A model generated the notes under the pieces. It saw only the letters and a list, made by a program, of their open reading frames with translations. It was not told the DNA's origin and made no database searches. 64,000 nt of DNA from JBMOPD01 sp049323615 (lineage in GTDB: Bacteria; Bacillota; Desulfotomaculia; Desulfotomaculales; Desulfocucumaceae). The position numbers were made by a program, and so were the translations under genes. The DNA lies in assembly GCA_049323615.1 (NCBI GenBank), contig JBMOPD010000079.1, positions 62,001 through 126,000 on the forward strand, given 5' to 3'. Shown piece by piece: positions 61,198 through 64,000 of the stretch (positions are counted from its first letter, which is position 1; each line of letters opens with the position of its first letter).

Positions 61198-61557
61198 GTG
61201 GCAATAGTGCTCCAGGTAAACAACCTAACGGTTAAATACCAGGTGACAGACGGCGCAGTGGTCGCCGTGGCCGGGGTGAGTTTTACCCTTGCCCCGGGAG
61301 AAATTCTGGGCCTGGTGGGGGAGAGCGGCTGCGGCAAGAGCACCCTGGGGCGGCTGGCGGCAGTGCCCGATGCCTCGCCGGGCCGGGGGCTGCCGGAAGT
61401 GCCGCTGGCGGGCGAGCCGCCCGACCCGCGCAATCCGCCGGCCGGCTGCCGCTTTCACCCCCGCTGCCCCGGAGCGGCTGAGGTATGCAGGCGCGAAGAG
61501 CCGCCGCTGGCGGCAGCCGGTGAAGAACACCGGGTTGCCTGCCATTTGGCCCGTTAA
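61198..61557 (+). pseudogene. Internally deleted oligopeptide/nickel-type ABC ATPase
   Basis: 119 residues: a normal N-terminus through Walker A (GESGCGKST), then directly the C-terminal Cys-rich domain (GCRFHPRCPGAAEVC). Signature, Walker B and H-loop are absent. AAGGGGG precedes GTG 61198. Together with the chimeric permease just upstream it is the remnant of a second operon of the kind seen at 50.8-56.0 kb. In-frame joins in both genes suggest two separate deletions or selection for open frames. Confidence 0.8.
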
Positions 61558-61586
61558 ACTTTAAAGTGGAAAGGTGGGGATGACAG

Positions 61587-62022
61587 GTGCAGCTTATTTC
61601 AGATGTCCTGCCCGATGTCCTGAAGCTGTGGAAGAATGTGCTGCCTTCCATGCTGATGGGTTGCTTTCTCGGCAATTTATTTCATAATACTGTTTTTTTC
61701 TGCAGCGCCTGGGCCGGGGAATGCGCCCCCTGGCGCGGCTGGGCCATTTGCCTGCGGGCTGTGCCACCTCCCTCACCTTATGCCTGGCCGACCGGATTGC
61801 CGCCTACACCATGCTGGCCGGGCTGAAAAATACCGGGGTAGTCGGGGCCCGTGAGGTGGTGGTTTCTTTTCTGGTTTCCGCCCTTCCCACCGGACTACAT
61901 TTTACGATTTTTTTCTTCAGCCCGGCGGTTATAGCATCCTGGGATGCCGCACCGGAGCCGTGTACCTGGCCATTTACCTTGGTATAAGTCTAATGGTCAG
62001 CGCCGTGGGGCTGCTGCTCTAG
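61587..62022 (+). pseudogene. Frameshifted nucleoside-recognition (Gate) domain membrane protein
   Basis: Three frames must be joined to give one membrane protein: MQLISDVLPDVLKLWKN...LFHNT, then LGRGMRPLARLGHLPAGCA...GLHFTIFFFSPAVI, then SILGCRTGAVYLAIYLGIS ending at TAG 62020. The first shift is at a run of seven T near 61689, the second near 61930. The sequence type resembles the Gate domain proteins of metal and nucleoside transport loci. The T7 slip could be a sequencing or assembly error; two shifts argue for real decay. Confidence 0.65.
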
Positions 62023-62193
62023 TTGTTTTGCCGCGACTCGGTGCTGCAGGCAGGGGCTTTTAAAGATGCTGCTCAGGTAAATCACCCTGGTCATTAATCG
62101 TCAAGTGGGGGGTGATGCATTTTAAGTTAATAATGTGACATTTTGCCGGCTGCAGTTATGAGCTTAATTTTACACTTAAAGGAGAGGAATTGG

Positions 62194-62943
62194 ATGAAAG
62201 AGAAACAGAAAGTTGCCTTGTGTGATACCACGGACTTGATGGTATACGGCCATGAGCCCTGGCTGGAGATGGCCGGCAGCCACGGCCACGCGGGCGGCAG
62301 CGTAGAGGTGTATGTAAAATGGGGGCACAATATGCAGACGGACGGGCTGGCCCGGAAAGATGGCATGGCCTCACTGGTTGTGAACCCGGGTGGGGAAAAA
62401 GAAGAGTTGACCCTCGCCGGCGGCGGGCCCGATTATTATACCCTGCGTTTTTCCACGCCTGCAGACGGGTTTTACCATGTTGTTACTAGAAACACCGGCA
62501 GCTACGTGTTGGATAAGGAGGGCAAGCATCATAAGGGCACCCGAAGGGAACATCCGGATGCGGCCCAGGCCATTTTTTATAACCAGTACGCGCAGACTTT
62601 TGTACCGGTGGGACACGACCCGGAGGGCATTCCCCACCGGGCGGGAATGCCGTTGGAAATAATACCGGCGTTATGGAAACAATGGCGGATGGGGGATGAA
62701 ATTAGCCTGCAGGTACAGTTCCGCGGTGAGCCGCTGGATGGAGTGTCCCTGGACGTGGCCTGCAAAGGGCCCGGCGGATACCGGCAGTGGCAGGAAATGA
62801 CGGGCGGGGACGGCCGCATCAATCTACAGGCCCGGGAGCCCGGCCGCTACCTGGTGGTGGCCCGCCACCGGGTGCCGGAGAAAGAAGGGGTGTATGACGC
62901 CCTGTCCCTGACTGCAACACTGTGCTTTTTGGTGACTAAATAA
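62194..62943 (+). CDS. DUF4198-family protein of metal uptake loci
   Basis: A 249-aa protein starting at ATG 62194 after GGAGAGGA; the frame from 62143 is longer without a ribosome site. It has the HEPWLEM motif and SHGHAGGSVEVYVKWGHNM near the N-terminus and the beta-rich C-terminal GRYLVVARH...YDALSLTATL. DUF4198 proteins usually have a signal peptide and act outside the cell in nickel/cobalt uptake, but none is seen here. His residues in the N-terminal part could bind metal. Confidence 0.8.
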   Translation: MKEKQKVALCDTTDLMVYGHEPWLEMAGSHGHAGGSVEVYVKWGHNMQTDGLARKDGMASLVVNPGGEKEELTLAGGGPDYYTLRFSTPADGFYHVVTRNTGSYVLDKEGKHHKGTRREHPDAAQAIFYNQYAQTFVPVGHDPEGIPHRAGMPLEIIPALWKQWRMGDEISLQVQFRGEPLDGVSLDVACKGPGGYRQWQEMTGGDGRINLQAREPGRYLVVARHRVPEKEGVYDALSLTATLCFLVTK

Positions 62944-63029
62944 AACCTTGTTACGAGCAAAGTGGCACTTAAGCTACAAGGAAGTTAGACGTTACGAGGC
63001 AGCGTCTTTTGGCTACCAGGTTCTGAAGG

Positions 63030-63068
63030 ACCGTCATGACCACCTTTCATACCACCGGTCATGACGGT
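63030..63068. repeat. 12-bp inverted repeat
   Basis: ACCGTCATGACC and GGTCATGACGGT, perfect, around a 15-nt spacer, between the DUF4198 gene and the last methyltransferase. No T-run follows, so it could be an operator or an mRNA hairpin. Confidence 0.7.
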
Positions 63069-63127
63069 TCAACAGGGCGAATGCCCGCAACTGATGGAGC
63101 AAAGTATAGGCGAAGGGAGGGGTATAA

Positions 63128-63758
63128 ATGCAAGAACGGCAACGGGGCGGGGAGGCAAACGTATCTTTTTTAGTAAACCAGATCAGGAAACCCCGTTTTG
63201 GGGAAGAAATATGGAGTGGGGCGCATAAAGGCTCCCTGCACGACCGGCGTCGCCGCGATGTATCGCCATTGGATTACTGGGAACCGCCTGGCCGGTCGGT
63301 TTGCGCGCCGGGCAGGGCAGGAGCGCACCAAAAAGCGCGTGGATAGGGTGCTGGCCTGGCTTGAACAGCAGGGAATCCTGCATTCGGAAATGGAGGTGCT
63401 GGACATCGGCGCCGGCACGGGTGTCTTCACCGTTCCCCTGGCCCGCCGGGCGGCAAGGGTGACAGCCCTGGAGCCGGCCCCGGAGATGCTGGCTGCCCTG
63501 CAGAAAAGGGTTGAAGCGGAGGGACTTGCGAACGTCTATTTTCTTGACCGGGAATGGGAGAAAGTTGACCCGGCAGCCGAAGGACTGGCCGGCAGGTTCG
63601 ACCTGGTCTTTGCATCCCTCACGCCGGGGGTACGGGATATAGATACTCTCATGAAAATGACGGCCTGCTCCCGCGGCTGGTGTTTCCTGTGCGATTTCGG
63701 CCTTTCCGGCAAAAGTGGCCTACCACGGCTGCCCCATATTCAGCCTGCAAAGTTTTGA
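63128..63758 (+). pseudogene. Frameshifted SAM-dependent methyltransferase
   Basis: GGGAGGGG lies before ATG 63128, whose frame reads MQERQRGGEANVSFL and reaches SPLDYW. Homology then continues in another frame from about 63277 (NRLAGRFARRAGQERTKKRV) with motif I VLDIGAGTGVFTVPLA, TALEPAP and the TLMKMTACSRGWCFLCDFG segment. After 63720 the likely C-terminal part is again in another frame. A single base change near 63277 would restore the N-terminus. It sits beside the DUF4198 gene, as the methyltransferase at 49864 sits beside a DUF4198 remnant, so both blocks are copies of one locus type. Confidence 0.6.
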
Positions 63759-64000
63759 TGGAAGTGGTTTTTATCGTCAATTCGGCCCTGGCCAACCGCT
63801 GGCCGTACAAGCCGATCGCGGAAATACTGCGGTCGGACCGAGCCTGGATAAAGCCTGGATCGGAAAATAAAAAGCGGCCCCGGATGGGGCCAGGTCACTC
63901 TGACATCGAAGGTTTGCAGAAAACCCTTGCCGGGAGCATGGGGAAAGGACGATTTAGTGGTTTTTGTTTGGGTGGGTAACAATTCAACTTGGGAGGGATA
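63759..64000. other. Window end, no intact gene
   Basis: An open frame (63680-63979, +) may contain the shifted C-terminus of the methyltransferase (LANRWPYKPIAEILRSDRAW) before it becomes noncoding. A GGGAGG at 63991 may serve a gene beyond the window. Confidence 0.3.

Overview
The window looks like a chromosome segment of an anaerobic, spore-forming Firmicute of the Desulfotomaculum/Pelotomaculum (Peptococcaceae) kind. That assignment is inference. It rests on GC-rich Gram-positive style genes with strong AGGAGG ribosome sites and many GTG/TTG starts, a 2-oxoacid:ferredoxin oxidoreductase, a tungsten aldehyde:ferredoxin oxidoreductase, a complex-iron-sulfur molybdoenzyme, sigma-54 activators with PAS domains, ECF transport, an S-layer (SLH) protein and a YaaH-like spore hydrolase. 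No mobile element, tRNA, rRNA or CRISPR array was seen.

Layout. 1-8.6 kb (+): the end of a 2-oxoacid dehydrogenase complex (E1 beta, E2, E3), a REP-like hairpin, an archaeal-type GAPDH/PGK pair, lipB-lipA for lipoylation, and a tartrate/D-malate dehydrogenase-like enzyme. 8.7-13.2 kb: a sigma-54 activator divergent from a three-gene operon with its own -24/-12 promoter; the middle gene is an old-yellow-enzyme-type reductase interrupted by an in-frame TGA that looks like a selenocysteine codon. 13.4-20.9 kb (-): a three-subunit molybdoenzyme, a hydantoinase-like amidohydrolase with a -24/-12 promoter, and a second sigma-54 activator. 21.4-25.7 kb (+): a four-gene 2-oxoacid:ferredoxin oxidoreductase with a large GltD-ferredoxin fusion. 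25.7-27.6 kb (-): a more AT-rich patch with an acyl-CoA dehydrogenase, a 32-aa Cys-rich peptide and a MerR regulator sharing one operator design. 27.7-34.3 kb (-): AOR, ferredoxin, MoaD-like, ThiF/MoeB-like and NuoE/F/G-like subunits, read as an NAD-linked tungsten enzyme with its own cofactor genes. 34.3-37.4 kb: a decayed gene, a GH18 hydrolase and a double P-loop ATPase. 37.5-41.2 kb (+): a TPP-riboswitch thiSGHFE operon.

41.3-49.7 kb (+) is the most coherent accessory system: two nearly identical tandem cobalamin riboswitches, cbiZ, an S-layer protein with transcobalamin-like architecture, a second membrane-anchored DUF4430 protein, and a complete ECF transporter. Together they look like a corrinoid capture, import and remodelling system.

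49.8-64 kb is metal transport. It has a methyltransferase plus a complete nickel/peptide-type ABC operon, an ArsR regulator with a 57-aa protein carrying six Cys-Cys pairs, and a methyltransferase plus a zinc/manganese-type ABC operon behind a structured leader. It ends with an eroded second copy of the nickel-type locus (chimeric permease, chimeric ATPase, frameshifted membrane protein, DUF4198 protein, frameshifted methyltransferase). Three small genes or recoding events (27.0 kb, 56.2 kb and the TGA at 10.87 kb) would be missed by ordinary ORF calling.
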